A stretch of DNA of 59,892 bases from DATAXP01 sp036272935 (GTDB lineage Bacteria > Planctomycetota > Planctomycetia > Pirellulales > PNKZ01), in contig DATAXP010000074.1 in the NCBI GenBank assembly GCA_036272935.1, positions 1-59,892 of the forward strand. The letters run 5' to 3'. Within the stretch, counting starts at the first letter, position 1, and each line of letters starts with the position of its first letter. The position numbers were made by a program, and so were the translations under genes. Below the pieces are notes generated by a model. That model was not told the origin of the DNA, made no database searches, and was given only the letters and a program-made list of their open reading frames with translations. Shown here piece after piece: positions 28,961 to 37,265 of this stretch.

Positions 28961-29782
28961 ATGATTCGCCGCACGCTGATCGATGGCCGTGGTCAAGAAC
29001 ATTGGCTGCTGATCGATCAGATTGAGCACGCGCGCCTGGCTGGCGAAATCGCCCGCGTGTGGGGCGCCGAGCCGTTCGCGCCGCCGTGGCCCCGCGATGA
29101 ATTGATCGCCGCCGTCTTTCATCACGACGATGGTTGGGCGGCGTGGGACGCGCGGCCGGGCATCGACCCCAGCAACGGCCAGCCGCGCGAGTTCACCGAA
29201 ATGCCGATTGCCGAGTCGCTGGTGATCTGGACGAAGTCGATCGCAGCGGGAGAGTCGATCGGTCCGCTTGCCGCCTGGGTGGTGAGCAACCACTTCTGCG
29301 CCTTGCTGCGCAGAACCAATGCCTGGCAGGCGACTAGCATTCCGCCGTCGCCCGAGGCAGGCACATTTCTCAGCGAGCAACAGGCGCTCCAAGCCAACTG
29401 GCTGGAAGCGTGGCAGCGCAGCGATCGCGCGCAGAACACACCCGCGGCCGCTGAAAGAGCACTTGAGTACTTGCAGTTTTTCGATGCCCTGAGCTTGTGG
29501 CTGTGTTGTGGCAAACGGAAAGAAGAGTCGGCTTCGGCGCCCGGTGGAACGCGGTTCCGCGCCGGACTGTCCGTCGACCCGGCACGCTCGATTCAAGCAA
29601 TGGCGACCATTTCGCCGTGGCCGTTGACCGTCGAAGAACTGCCGCTAACGGTCGACGCCCGAACGGCTGCCGTGCGGAAGTACGCGAGCCGCGAAGAGTT
29701 AGCAGCCGCTCCGGGCGAGCGATTAACGCTCGAGTGGCGATTTTGCCCGGGGGTCATCGACGGCGACCCAGCCCGAAAATAG
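28961..29782 (+). CDS. DUF3891 family protein
   Basis: The 273-aa protein matches DUF3891. It has the N-terminal IDQIEHARLAGEIARVWG segment, then a His/Asp-rich stretch VFHHDDGWAAWDARP that looks like a metal-binding HD-type site, and WVVSNHFCALL. The C-terminal part has two-strand repeats (WPLTVEELPLTVDARTAAVRKYAS). The His-Asp pattern suggests a hydrolase related to the HD fold, but no activity is known to me. It has no signal peptide. It follows the secreted protein gene closely and precedes the CHAD gene, so the three may be cotranscribed. Confidence 0.85.
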   Translation: MIRRTLIDGRGQEHWLLIDQIEHARLAGEIARVWGAEPFAPPWPRDELIAAVFHHDDGWAAWDARPGIDPSNGQPREFTEMPIAESLVIWTKSIAAGESIGPLAAWVVSNHFCALLRRTNAWQATSIPPSPEAGTFLSEQQALQANWLEAWQRSDRAQNTPAAAERALEYLQFFDALSLWLCCGKRKEESASAPGGTRFRAGLSVDPARSIQAMATISPWPLTVEELPLTVDARTAAVRKYASREELAAAPGERLTLEWRFCPGVIDGDPARK

Positions 29783-29897
29783 CAGTCGGCGAAGCTGCTG
29801 GACTCGCTGCTGGACGGCGGTGCTTGCAGGTGCGAGAATGCCGGCCCCCGACGATCCGCGAGGCCTGCACGTGTCCCAGGCGGCATGCACGATTGCC

Positions 29898-30836
29898 ATG
29901 GCACCCAACAGCAAATGGATTGAGGCGATATCGCCTGACGAAACTCTTTCGGACGCCGCGCGGCGCGTCGTGAAGTGGCGGCTGCTGCGCGTCCGCGACG
30001 GACTGCGCGATGCGGTCCGCGGCAAACATTCCGACGCCGAAGTGATCCACCAATTGCGCGTGTCGACGCGCCGCGCCGCGGCCACCATGGATTCGTTCGA
30101 TGAGCTGTTGCCAGGCAAGCGCTCGGCGTGGATGAGGACCCGGTTGAAGCGCGTTCGCAAAGCGACGAACGACGCGCGCGACTTCGACGTGCTTGCCGAG
30201 CGACTCACTGCCCGTGCCGAAAGTGACGCCAGCGGTTGGTCGACCCTGCTCGAGCGGGTCAGCGCTCTCCGCCGCGAAGCGCAGGCGCCGTTGGTCGAGA
30301 TCTGCGAGCATCTCGAGCGCGGCCATTTCAAGCGCCGAGTCAGGCGCCTGGCGCGCCGCATTCGCTGGTCGGACGATGGTGGCCCTGAGCCGACCTTCGC
30401 CGACTCGGCAGTCGAGAAAGTGCTCGCCGCCGCGGAGCCGCTGTTCGCGACGCCCACCAGCGCGCTGGCCGACGTCGGCCAACTGCACGCCTTCCGCATT
30501 CTGGCCAAGCGGCTGCGCTACGCGATGGAGATTTTTGTGATGGCGTTCGAGCCGCGCTTTCGCGACGAGCTTTACCCGCTGGTCGAATCGTTGCAGGAGC
30601 GGCTCGGCGACATCAACGATCACGCCACGGCCGTCGAGCGGCTCGATGCCTGGCTGCTCGAATGGGACGATGCCGAGTTGCGCGGGCCGCTGACTGAATT
30701 GCTCGAGGAGGAGCGTCTGGCACTGCGCAATTGCCGCGCCCAGTTCGACGATTGGTGGACCGCCGAGCGATCGGCCGATTGGCGCCGCCGGTTCGACGAG
30801 GTGCTGGCCCATCCGCAGGTCGAGCGCGTGGCGTAA
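29898..30836 (+). CDS. CHAD domain protein
   Basis: CHAD domains are alpha-helical, His/Arg-rich and bind inorganic polyphosphate. This product shows the typical VIHQLRVSTRRAAATMDSF segment (HxxRVxxRR pattern), KRVRKATNDARDFDVL and later LHAFRILAKRLRYAMEIF, that is, the two repeated helical halves of the domain. It lacks the CYTH/triphosphatase domain often found in front of CHAD. I chose ATG 29898 (MAPNSKWIEAIS); a GTG at 29820 would add 26 residues without conserved features. Length from 29898 is 312 residues. No ppk or ppx gene is nearby. Confidence 0.88.
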   Translation: MAPNSKWIEAISPDETLSDAARRVVKWRLLRVRDGLRDAVRGKHSDAEVIHQLRVSTRRAAATMDSFDELLPGKRSAWMRTRLKRVRKATNDARDFDVLAERLTARAESDASGWSTLLERVSALRREAQAPLVEICEHLERGHFKRRVRRLARRIRWSDDGGPEPTFADSAVEKVLAAAEPLFATPTSALADVGQLHAFRILAKRLRYAMEIFVMAFEPRFRDELYPLVESLQERLGDINDHATAVERLDAWLLEWDDAELRGPLTELLEEERLALRNCRAQFDDWWTAERSADWRRRFDEVLAHPQVERVA

Positions 30837-30864
30837 GAGCGCGTCGCAAGCGACGCGGCTAACG

Positions 30865-31287
30865 TTACTTCGTGGCCGCGACTGCTCGCTGAAAGCGCCC
30901 GCCGCTCTCGTACCATCCTTGCCGCGTGAAACGGCACCAGCTCACGTCGACCAGAAAGCCCAGCGACAATCTCTCGCCGGTCTCGATCGACGCGATTACC
31001 CAGCGGTAGGGCAGCGGCTCGTTGTGGAAAAAGCCGATGCCCGATTCGGAGATGTGCTTCCCCGCAGCGGTCACGGTCGGCCCGATGGGGTTGAACGTTT
31101 CCAACTCGACCGGCGTCAGCAGCAGCAAGCGCGGAAAGGGGAACCGCTGATCGCGCCGCCGCTCGACGCTCGCGATTTGCGGATACATGCCCGCCAACAA
31201 AGCCCACACCTGTCCGCGCACTTCCTCGTTCGCCGGAGGTGCGAAGTCCAATCCGCCAAAGAAAAACGGCGTCACCGCTGCGGGCAT
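30865..31287 (-). CDS. PilZ-like domain protein
   Basis: This 140-aa protein has an RRRDQRFPFPRLLLLTPVE segment resembling the RxxxR start of PilZ domains and, about 30 residues later, GKHISESGIGFFH, resembling the (D/N)xSxxG motif. A beta-strand-rich C-terminal part with WVIASIETGERLSLGFLVDV completes the barrel. PilZ domains bind cyclic di-GMP; here the second motif has Glu rather than Asp/Asn in front of Ser-x-x-Gly, so binding is uncertain. It is a stand-alone gene convergent with the CHAD gene. The two REC-HD-GYP proteins encoded further right would be natural c-di-GMP degrading partners. Confidence 0.6.
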   Translation of the reverse strand: MPAAVTPFFFGGLDFAPPANEEVRGQVWALLAGMYPQIASVERRRDQRFPFPRLLLLTPVELETFNPIGPTVTAAGKHISESGIGFFHNEPLPYRWVIASIETGERLSLGFLVDVSWCRFTRQGWYESGGRFQRAVAATK

Positions 31288-31433
31288 GCGAGTGCCTCGG
31301 TTGAACTGACGAGCGTACTACATGCCCCGAATGCGATCCTCTGCCGCGCGAACGCACAGCTCACGTGGCCGAACGGCCACAACAGGTATCTACCCCGGAA
31401 TCGACCGAGGGTCAAATCGGCGCCATGGGAACA

Positions 31434-32936
31434 TTACTTAGAGGGTATGTGGTTCATGGTGTAATACGCCGCGGCGTGCACAAGCGGCTTCCCGCCGGCT
31501 GAACGTACGCCATCGAGATGCAATTCGTGAACATGGCCGAGTTGCAATTCGTCGACATGCAGCCGGACGCTCTTGCCGTCGCTGCCGACCACCGCTTTCG
31601 TGATTTCGGGCGTGGTCGCGTCGACCTCGGGGCTGCCGTAGGTCTTTTGATAGATGTACGTGTATGTCTTCAGATCGTACGAGTCGGTATCGCTCGCCGT
31701 CTTCGGATCGACCGCCTCGGTGAACATTAGCTCGAAGCCGTCGTGCCGCGCGTGCATCTCGAGCACCTCGAATGGCTGCGTGCCGGTCCAGATCATACGC
31801 TCCAAGGCGAACGATTCACGCCCCCGTGAACCCCAGCCGCGGTTCGTGCCGTAGACCAGCAGCGAACCATCGGGTGCGAACAACAGCGACAGATTCCCCG
31901 AGCTGAAGCCTTCGCGGAGCATGAAGCACGCCCCTTGGTAGCGGCCGTCCACTTTCTCCAGAAACACGCGCATCACCGTGCTGTGCGACTGATCGGCCAC
32001 AAACATCTGCTTCTCGAACGGACCGAACTTGCCGCCCGTCAGGTCGCATTCGATGCCGGCGGCCGACTGGCCCATCTTTGGATACGGGAACAGCACCGGC
32101 GGCGGCATCAGTTCAGGAATCTTTTCGGCTTCGCTGTGCATGCGGCTGCCGCTCTCGGGCTCTTTTGGAGCGGTTCCTTCTTCACACCAGCGGAGCGAAT
32201 CGGGATGTCCCTGGAACGATCCGGGCGCCAAATGCTTTAGTGAGCAGACGCCATTCCAGGGGCCTTGGTTGTCGGTGTAAAACACATCCCCTTCGGCGTT
32301 GATCCCCATGCCTCCCGGCGAACGGATGCCGCCGCACACCGGCACCAGCTTGCCGTCGGCCGTGTAGCGCAGGCACCAGCCACGGTACTTCACCGGGCTG
32401 GAGAACGAGCCGGTAAGGCAAAGCGTTAGCCAGAGATCGCCGTTGCGATCGAAATGCGAGCCAAACGTGTACTCGTGGTAATCGCCGGTGATGCCCCAGC
32501 CATCGGCCACGGTCTCGAACGAATCGGCCACGCCGTCGTGATTCGTGTCGGCAACGCGCGTCAGTTCGCCGCGCTGAGCTGCGTACAGCACGCCATCTTT
32601 CTGCGCGAGCCCCAGAATCTCGTGCAACCCGCTGGCGAAGCGCGAGAAACGTACATCTTTCGGCGGATCAGACAGCACGTTTTCGACCAGGTAAATCTCC
32701 CCGCGCCGCGTGGCGACCGCCAGTCGTCCGTTGGGAAGCCACTCCATCGCCCCGGCTTCGAGCACGATGTCCTTCGGAATCGGGATTGTGACGATGCGGT
32801 AGTACTCTTGCTCCTCGGCATTCGCCGGCGGCGCCTCGAGCAGCGGCGCGGCGGCGGCAACCGTGCACCGCAGGCAGGCCAACGCCAAAACCAAGAGCCG
32901 CAAACTCGCATCGCAAACACAGAATCGCATTGGCAT
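31434..32936 (-). CDS. Secreted beta-propeller protein, sugar-dehydrogenase-like
   Basis: From ATG 32936 the product has 500 residues with a signal peptide (hydrophobic LRLLVLALACLRCTVAAAA). The body has blade-like repeats of the NHL/PQQ-sugar-dehydrogenase type: WLPNGRLAVATRRGEIYLVE, GLAQKDGVLYAAQRGELTRV with an EF-hand-like DTNHDGVADSF, and GGIRSPGGMGINAEGDVFYTDNQG. No haem motif is present. Proteins of this type lie next to multi-haem cytochromes in planctomycetes, where they may act as periplasmic dehydrogenases or as binding modules. It starts 7 nt after the stop of the cytochrome gene, so they form an operon. The calcium-loop-like segment is the clearest binding feature. Confidence 0.8.
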   Translation of the reverse strand: MPMRFCVCDASLRLLVLALACLRCTVAAAAPLLEAPPANAEEQEYYRIVTIPIPKDIVLEAGAMEWLPNGRLAVATRRGEIYLVENVLSDPPKDVRFSRFASGLHEILGLAQKDGVLYAAQRGELTRVADTNHDGVADSFETVADGWGITGDYHEYTFGSHFDRNGDLWLTLCLTGSFSSPVKYRGWCLRYTADGKLVPVCGGIRSPGGMGINAEGDVFYTDNQGPWNGVCSLKHLAPGSFQGHPDSLRWCEEGTAPKEPESGSRMHSEAEKIPELMPPPVLFPYPKMGQSAAGIECDLTGGKFGPFEKQMFVADQSHSTVMRVFLEKVDGRYQGACFMLREGFSSGNLSLLFAPDGSLLVYGTNRGWGSRGRESFALERMIWTGTQPFEVLEMHARHDGFELMFTEAVDPKTASDTDSYDLKTYTYIYQKTYGSPEVDATTPEITKAVVGSDGKSVRLHVDELQLGHVHELHLDGVRSAGGKPLVHAAAYYTMNHIPSK

Positions 32937-32943
32937 CACGCCC

Positions 32944-35784
32944 CTACCATTTGAAGATCTCGATGACCACGGCGTCGGGCCCGCCAACGCGCTCGTCCCA
33001 GAAGACGATCGGCACGATAAGTTCCTGATGTCCTTCGTTGGTTCGCACTTTCGCCCTGTCAGCTCCCGACAGGCGAATCTGCCAGGTGCGATCGATCAGA
33101 TACCAGCCGTCGCCCTTCGGTTCGATGAGCTCACCTGCGGCGGCGCGCATCCACAAATTGCGAGGAGGCTTCTCTCCGGCGTGAAACACGATCTGCCGAA
33201 CCAAAGAGGGATTATCACGATGTTCCTGGTCGATCACCGGTTGGATCGAGTCTTGGGCCGTGGTTCCAAACACCCGGTACTTCAACCACGGCTGTCGATT
33301 TGCCTGCAAGTAATAGCCAAGGAACTGGTAGTCGGGCGAACGCTCCGTCACCTCGGGCCAAGGTGCTGACGGCGAATCGAGCTTCGCAAACGCCACGCCT
33401 TCCGGTAGCGGTGTCACGCCATCGCCGAGCGGCGTGATGAACCCGCCGCCGCGGCCCGTCCAGTTCTTCGATGCATCAAGGAATTGCCCCTTCCAAACAG
33501 TAGCCAATCGCAGATGGTCGGCATCGAACGCGTAGTTCACGCGCGAAGGAAATCCGACGGCAATGCCTCGCGGTCCAACACCTTCGAGGAACCCGCGAAA
33601 CACGATCGGCTCGGTCGTGGGGATCAGTTCGATCGGCTCACCGCCAACGCCGGCCGGAGGCGCCGCCTTGGTGCCGTCGAGCAGATACGTCCACACTGCC
33701 GAGATTTGCTTGTCGCTATCGCCTTCGAACACTTTGGGCAGGTAGCTTTTGCCTTCCTTGGGCCAGGCGGCGGGCATGCGCGTGCCGGGCCGGAATGCCA
33801 ACGGTTCGCGCAGGTAGCGCAGGAACCAATCGCGCTGCAACCGGCGCGTCATCGTCGTCATGTCGATCGACTGAATCCCCTCGGCCTTGTACTTGTCGAA
33901 CGTGTGGCATTTGACGCAGCCAAACGCCTTCGAGCCGACCAGAAACCGCCCCTGGTCTTTCACCCGGTAGCTCGGCTCGGTGAACTCCGACAACGCTTTC
34001 GCCTCGATCTTGTCGACCTCGGCCATCGCTTCGAGCACCGGCTTGACGTTCGCAATGCCGAACGCAGGCATGCGCGTGAGCATGTACGGCCGATCCTTGA
34101 CACCCTTGTCGACCAGATTTCGCAGCCACGACATTTGCAGCTTCGCGCCCGCACCGGTCAGCGGGGGCGGCAGTCGTCCCTCGTCACCCATCTCCTTGAT
34201 CGTGCTGGCGAAGTGATCGTTCCGCTGCGGCTCGACGCCGCCGACACCGTCGCGCGCGTGGCATGCCAGGCAGTTAAACGCCACGAGCCACGTCGATATT
34301 ACCTCTTGCGGCGACGGTTTGCCGGCGCCGTGCGATGGTTCCTCTGCGAGCGCCGCTGCAATCGCCTCGCGCTGCCGATCGTCGAGCGCAAAGTTCGGGG
34401 ACTTGCGGGGCTTCGCATTCAAGCAACCCTTGGTCGCGTCAAGCTCGGCCAGCTTGCGGCTTTTCAACGTCGAAGCGATTGGCTTCTCATCGTCACTCTC
34501 GCGCAGCGTGTGGCACGACGCACATCCCACACTGGCAAACAGCTCGCGGCCACGCGCGACCAGCCGATCCTCGGTCTTGAAACTGTCGACCGTCGGGGCC
34601 GGCTCGACATCCTCGGTGATCGATACCGATCCCGACACGTCTCGCCGCGGCAGCTTTTCGCTCTCGTACTCAACCTCGAGCACGCGGTCCCCTTCGACGT
34701 TGAAGTACACCAGATCAAACTCGTGCATCCCGCGATCGAGGATGGCCGTTCCCGACTTCGTCGTGCGCGAGTGTTCGCCGTCGTTTTCGACCACCTTCAT
34801 ATCGTCGATGTTCAGCCGGCTGCCGTCGTCGCTGGTCAGATAAAACGTGTACTCCGCCTTTTCGAGGATTCGCAGAAATCCCTTGAAGCGCAGGGCCATG
34901 TCGCTCGTGCGCCGCGCGACCGACAGATCGAAGCCGAGGCACTGGCCGTCAGACTTCGGCTTCTTGATATCGATGTTGCGGACACTCTCGAACGAGCCTT
35001 CGTAGTACGTGTAGCACAGATTGGGCGGCGCCCCTTGCGTCCCCTTGAGGAAAAAATGTCCCAGGTCGCGGGCATCTTGTTCGCTGAGATTCAGGTTCGG
35101 CATCCGTCCCGAGGGGCGCACCGCCAACGGATCGCGCAGGAACGACGTGAGGCTGGTGACCGTGTACTTCGCCCCGACATTGCCCAGCGGAATCGACGTC
35201 GCTAGCGGCACGGCCCTTTCGGCATCGCGCGAGCCGTGACAAGCCACGCAGCCGACTTGGTGATACAGCGTTTTCCCACGCTCCGAGCTGTCGGGGTCGG
35301 AGGCCTGATCGATCGGCTGCTTGTCTCCCGTGGCGACAAGAAAGTGTACCAATGCTTCGACCTGCTCCGTCCGCTCTTCCGGACGCAACGAGGCGAGGAC
35401 GTTGGGCATCGTGGTTCCGGGCTTCACGTGGCGAGGATCGGTCAGGAAGGCGCGCAACCAATCGGCCTTCACCCGACTGCCGACATCGCTAAGCACTGGA
35501 GCGGTCTTGGGAACGATGCGGTTGGTCCACCGCGAGCTGGTGGCATGGCAACTCGTGCAGTTCAATTCACCAACCAGCAAACGGCCTCCGCGAATCAGTT
35601 CCTCCTGCCGATGTTCATCGGCCGGTTGCCGGCTGAATCGCTCGAAGCTGGCGACAATCGGATGCCACGGCGTGGCCTTGTTCGGCGCGACGGTCGCGTC
35701 GGCGCCTTCAGCACCCGCGGCCACGACGAAGGAAATCGTCAACAGCGAGACAATCGCCAGCGTTCGACAAATCATGGCGTGCAT
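32944..35784 (-). CDS. Five-haem c-type cytochrome with a PA14-like insert
   Basis: Numbered from ATG 35784, the 946-aa protein has a signal peptide (LAIVSLLTISFVVAAGA) and five CxxCH haem sites at about 76-80, 179-183, 421-425, 505-509 and 623-627. Met ligands are likely in TTMPN, RMPN, RMPAF and RMPAAW. Between haems 2 and 3, residues about 256-385 look like a PA14 domain (YTYYEGSFESVRN, FKGFLRILEKAEYTFYLTSDDGSRLNIDD), usually carbohydrate-binding. The C-terminal ~250 residues resemble the part found after haem domains in planctomycete cytochromes. It probably shuttles electrons in the periplasm for the propeller protein in the same operon. The start is uncertain: Met at 35820 is also possible. 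Confidence 0.88.
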   Translation of the reverse strand: MHAMICRTLAIVSLLTISFVVAAGAEGADATVAPNKATPWHPIVASFERFSRQPADEHRQEELIRGGRLLVGELNCTSCHATSSRWTNRIVPKTAPVLSDVGSRVKADWLRAFLTDPRHVKPGTTMPNVLASLRPEERTEQVEALVHFLVATGDKQPIDQASDPDSSERGKTLYHQVGCVACHGSRDAERAVPLATSIPLGNVGAKYTVTSLTSFLRDPLAVRPSGRMPNLNLSEQDARDLGHFFLKGTQGAPPNLCYTYYEGSFESVRNIDIKKPKSDGQCLGFDLSVARRTSDMALRFKGFLRILEKAEYTFYLTSDDGSRLNIDDMKVVENDGEHSRTTKSGTAILDRGMHEFDLVYFNVEGDRVLEVEYESEKLPRRDVSGSVSITEDVEPAPTVDSFKTEDRLVARGRELFASVGCASCHTLRESDDEKPIASTLKSRKLAELDATKGCLNAKPRKSPNFALDDRQREAIAAALAEEPSHGAGKPSPQEVISTWLVAFNCLACHARDGVGGVEPQRNDHFASTIKEMGDEGRLPPPLTGAGAKLQMSWLRNLVDKGVKDRPYMLTRMPAFGIANVKPVLEAMAEVDKIEAKALSEFTEPSYRVKDQGRFLVGSKAFGCVKCHTFDKYKAEGIQSIDMTTMTRRLQRDWFLRYLREPLAFRPGTRMPAAWPKEGKSYLPKVFEGDSDKQISAVWTYLLDGTKAAPPAGVGGEPIELIPTTEPIVFRGFLEGVGPRGIAVGFPSRVNYAFDADHLRLATVWKGQFLDASKNWTGRGGGFITPLGDGVTPLPEGVAFAKLDSPSAPWPEVTERSPDYQFLGYYLQANRQPWLKYRVFGTTAQDSIQPVIDQEHRDNPSLVRQIVFHAGEKPPRNLWMRAAAGELIEPKGDGWYLIDRTWQIRLSGADRAKVRTNEGHQELIVPIVFWDERVGGPDAVVIEIFKW

Positions 35785-35927
35785 CGGGCGGTGCCGGAAA
35801 CGATATGATGATTCGGACATCGAGAGTCGCAGTGGCACGAGGCCACCGCAGGCGGGAATTTGTACTGTAACTGCCGCGGCGCCGCCCCGCAATCAAGCCG
35901 CGCACGCGCGATCCAAGGAGCCAGAAG

Positions 35928-36053
35928 ATGAATAGCGAACGACGCATCGCCACCGTGCGGCCAATTGCCGAAAAGGAAGCGACCGGCAAGGTGGCCGCGA
36001 TCTTTGGCGACATCCAGCGAACGAAGAACATCGACTTCGTTCCGAACCTATAG
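35928..36053 (+). pseudogene. Carboxymuconolactone-decarboxylase/AhpD-like N-terminal remnant
   Basis: From ATG 35928, with AAGGAG at 35915-35920, the frame gives 41 residues: an N-terminus like peroxidase-related AhpD/CMD proteins (VRPIAEKEATGKVAAIFGD, then RTKNIDFVPNL) and then a TAG at 36051, just where the Trp of the family pattern would follow. The rest of the domain and its CxxC motif are missing. I read it as the start of a gene that was cut down, with an intact ribosome binding site. Confidence 0.75.
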
Positions 36054-36113
36054 CAACACGCCGAATGTCGGGCACCGGATTTGCTCGTTGGTCGCCCCGA
36101 CGAGGTACACCTA

Positions 36114-36794
36114 ATGTTGCGAGCGAACGAAGACCTGCACGGCAACGCACCAGACAAGTCGGACGTGGTGTTGCTGATCATCGACATGATCAACGACCTC
36201 GAGTTCCCCGGGGCCGACCGCCTGCTGGAGTATGCGCTGCCGACGGCTCGGCGGATCGTGGCGCTCAAGCGCCGCGCCAGGGCTGCCGGTGTGCCGATCA
36301 TCTATGTGAACGACAATTTCGGACGCTGGCGGTCGAACTTCTCGGCACAGGTTGAACATTGCCTGCACGACAACGTCCGCGGCCGTCCGTTGGCCGAGCT
36401 ACTGCAACCCGATGATGACGATTACTTCGTGCTGAAGCCGAAGCACTCGGGCTTCTTCTCGACGACGCTCGACCTGCTGCTGGAACACCTGCAAGCGCGC
36501 TGCGTGGTGCTCACCGGTATCGCGGGGAACATTTGCGTGCTGTTCACGGCACACGACGCGTACCTGCGCGATTTGCGGGTTGTGGTTCCCGCCGATTGCG
36601 TCGCGTCGAACACGGTTGAGGAAAACTGCAATGCGCTCGAGCAGATGGCCAAAGTGGTGAAGGCCGATACCCGCCGCTCGACGGAAATCGATTTCAAGCA
36701 GCTTGCGAAGCGAGATCGCGCCCGCCAGCGAAGTTCTCGTCCACGCCGTGCGAAGCGTCGCCGCGCCACTGGCAATGCATCGGGGGACGCTTAG
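36114..36794 (+). CDS. Isochorismatase-family cysteine hydrolase
   Basis: The product shows the Asp-Lys-Cys arrangement of the isochorismatase-like hydrolases: Asp in LLIIDMINDLEF, Lys in VLKPKHSGF, and the nucleophilic Cys in GIAGNICVLFTAHDA preceded by a cis-peptide-like Ile-Ala pair. Members include isochorismatases, nicotinamidases and other amidohydrolases; the substrate cannot be told. The C-terminus is a 30-residue Arg/Lys/Ser-rich tail (RDRARQRSSRPRRAKRRRA) beyond the fold. ATG 36114 is chosen; TTG 36081 is the start of the open frame but has no ribosome binding site. It lies just after the CMD remnant. Confidence 0.88.
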   Translation: MLRANEDLHGNAPDKSDVVLLIIDMINDLEFPGADRLLEYALPTARRIVALKRRARAAGVPIIYVNDNFGRWRSNFSAQVEHCLHDNVRGRPLAELLQPDDDDYFVLKPKHSGFFSTTLDLLLEHLQARCVVLTGIAGNICVLFTAHDAYLRDLRVVVPADCVASNTVEENCNALEQMAKVVKADTRRSTEIDFKQLAKRDRARQRSSRPRRAKRRRATGNASGDA

Positions 36795-37168
36795 CCCGCG
36801 AGCTTCTGGTGCTGAAACACCGCTTCCAGTGCAGCAATCGACACCGGCTTGACCAGGTGGTCGTCGAAGCCGAGTTCCGCGCTGCGGCGGAAGTCGTCTG
36901 GCGAACCGTAGCCGGTGACCGCCACCAATAATGTTGGACGGCTCTCCGGAAGGTCGCGCAACCGTTCGGCGACTTGGAAGCCGTTGAGTTGCGGCAGTCC
37001 GATGTCCAACAACATCACATCGGGCCGGCGCTGTTGAACCCTCTCGAGCGCTTCGAGACCGTCGTGGGCCAGTTCGACATCGTGGCCCCAGATGGTTTTC
37101 AACAACTTTGCCAACATTTGCGCGGCACCAGTGTTGTCTTCGACGACAAGCACGTATTGGCGGCGCAT
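36791..37168 (-). CDS. Stand-alone response regulator receiver protein
   Basis: From ATG 37168 (MRRQYVLVVEDN) the product is a single CheY-like receiver domain of 125 residues. It has the acidic pair in VVEDN, the phospho-acceptor Asp55 in MLLDIGLPQLNG, a Thr in VAVTGYG and the Lys in DDHLVKPVS. There is no output domain, so it should act through protein contacts, for example in a phosphorelay or as part of a hybrid kinase output. Its 3' end overlaps the convergent hydrolase gene by 4 nt. The cognate kinase is not in the window. Confidence 0.92.
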   Translation of the reverse strand: MRRQYVLVVEDNTGAAQMLAKLLKTIWGHDVELAHDGLEALERVQQRRPDVMLLDIGLPQLNGFQVAERLRDLPESRPTLLVAVTGYGSPDDFRRSAELGFDDHLVKPVSIAALEAVFQHQKLAG

Positions 37169-37265
37169 GGCGGGCTGCTCGCAAAAAAATCTCGTCCGAC
37201 CAACGCTAGTGGTTGCCGATCGCGCGTGCAAGCACTTCACGCACGGAGTTACGCCGCGACACCGG

